From an uncultured Halieaceae bacterium (GTDB lineage Bacteria; Pseudomonadota; Gammaproteobacteria; Pseudomonadales; Halieaceae): DNA of 64,000 nt. Below the pieces are notes generated by a model. That model saw only the letters and a program-made list of their open reading frames with translations. It did not search any database and had not been told where the DNA came from. The position numbers were made by a program, and so were the translations under genes. This document shows positions 63,136-64,000 of the stretch, piece after piece. Position 1 is the stretch's first letter, and each line of letters starts with the position of its first letter. The stretch spans positions 16,202 to 80,201 of the forward strand of contig CAJXNM010000007.1 of assembly GCA_913057135.1 (NCBI GenBank), read 5' to 3'.

Positions 63136-63501
63136 ATGACTAGAGACACGGGCATCGATACGCTACTTGATCTCCACGGCCACATTCTAGATCAAGGAGA
63201 TGGTTACTGGATAAAGCTAGAAGCTTGGCGAGTCGAAGCTTCACAGCAAATTCCTCACGGAATTAGATACTCGCTGACGCTCCATGAACCTTACGGAAAG
63301 CGAATACTGGGTTATGACAACGCACACGCGGTCAAACCACCAAAGAAATTTAAGTATGCCGGGCGAGTAATTCCTTTTGATCACAAGCACAGACATGCGT
63401 CAGATAAAGGTGTGCCCTACGAGTTTGTAGACGCGCAACAACTGCTAAGCGACTTTTTTGCAGACGTGGACCGCATCCTTATGGAGATACAAAATCAATG
63501 A
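63136..63501 (+). CDS. DUF6516-like toxin-type protein
   Basis: Small protein overlapping an HTH gene by 4 bp; EAWRVEASQQIPHGIRYSLTLHEPYGKRILGYDNAH...FADVDRILMEI. Confidence 0.7.
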   Translation: MTRDTGIDTLLDLHGHILDQGDGYWIKLEAWRVEASQQIPHGIRYSLTLHEPYGKRILGYDNAHAVKPPKKFKYAGRVIPFDHKHRHASDKGVPYEFVDAQQLLSDFFADVDRILMEIQNQ

Positions 63502-63848
63502 AGGCAATAGTTATAGGCATCATGCCGCAAGATAAGATTCGTGAGCGGGTTCTGGCGATTGCTCGTGGCGATATTAAACCCAAGCCTAACGACCCCAAAG
63601 TTTGGTTCACCTCAATGAAATCGCTTGCAGAAGTATTGAGCGACGATAACAGGGCGCTGCTGAAGACCATCTCGGAAACAAAACCGACATCAATTTCAGC
63701 GCTGGCAGAAACTACCGGTAGGAAAGCCAGTAACCTATCTCGCACACTAAAGACTATGTCCCGCTACGGGATCGTCGATCTGAAGCGAGAAAAAAATCAG
63801 GTTCGCCCAGTAGCCAAAGCAACTGAATTCAAGATCATTGCTGCCTAA
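63498..63848 (+). CDS. HTH (MarR-like) antitoxin/regulator
   Basis: SISALAETTGRKASNLSRTLKTMSRYGIVDLKREKNQVRPVAKATEFKI winged-HTH-like. Confidence 0.75.
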   Translation: MKAIVIGIMPQDKIRERVLAIARGDIKPKPNDPKVWFTSMKSLAEVLSDDNRALLKTISETKPTSISALAETTGRKASNLSRTLKTMSRYGIVDLKREKNQVRPVAKATEFKIIAA

Positions 63849-63880
63849 GATCAGCAAGAAGCTCCTCTGAAAGCCTCAAT

Positions 63881-63943
63881 GATTACGCCACCGTTGCAGA
63901 CTACTTAGCGACGCACCAGCCGGGTTAGTAGCTCGACATGGGG
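63881..63943. repeat. 63-bp direct repeat, copy 2
   Basis: gattacgccaccgttgcagactacttagcgacgcaccagccgggttagtagctcgacatgggg. Confidence 0.97.
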
Positions 63944-64000
63944 GGTTTGGGGAAATAAATCGAGGGGTTGTACCTCCTCAAGCTCGAAACCCGCGGCCAT
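63905..64000 (-). CDS. C-terminus of TrmA/RlmC/RlmD-family RNA uracil-C5 methyltransferase (continues beyond window)
   Basis: Minus strand ...[32 protein letters not shown]-x-FPQTxHVE tail resembles this family. Confidence 0.7.
   Translation of the reverse strand: MAAGFELEEVQPLDLFPQTPHVELLTRLVRR

Noticed and set aside
1-64000. Insertion sequences, prophage, tRNA or rRNA genes
   Set aside because: No transposase, integrase, phage structural protein, tRNA cloverleaf or rRNA sequence was recognised on reading; a dedicated tRNA/Rfam scan was not possible.

Overview
This 64 kb window is a chromosomal segment of a gammaproteobacterium, with gene content and order resembling marine/Pseudomonas-like lineages. 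Most of it is a well-conserved minus-strand core: leuC-leuD-leuB-asd-fimV-truA-trpF-trpB-trpA-accD-folC-SPOR-cvpA-purF-metZ. There are two MoxR/DUF58 loci. One is MoxR-DUF58-BatA-like plus two large membrane proteins, DUF4159, PmbA-like and a Tat-exported TldD-like protein. The other is MoxR-DUF58-transglutaminase (TgpA-like). Other contents are beta-oxidation/glutaryl-CoA dehydrogenase genes, an S9 peptidase split by one in-frame TGA, rlmKL, slt, selD-mnmH, and two toxin-antitoxin-like modules. The strongest accessory observation is at the right end. A DUF6516-like/HTH two-gene module sits between two near-identical 63-bp direct repeats. Each repeat carries the overlapping 3' ends of mnmH (+) and a converging RNA methyltransferase gene (-), so both host genes keep intact tails after the insertion. 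Other observations: several short-period (13-18 bp) tandem arrays between and within genes, a probable AUU start codon with a good Shine-Dalgarno restoring a Tat signal, two perfect palindromes around a putative leuC promoter, and a His/Asp-rich loop in a MoxR-cluster membrane protein. No tRNA, rRNA, CRISPR array or transposase was recognised. All family names come from reading the sequence; no database search was run.
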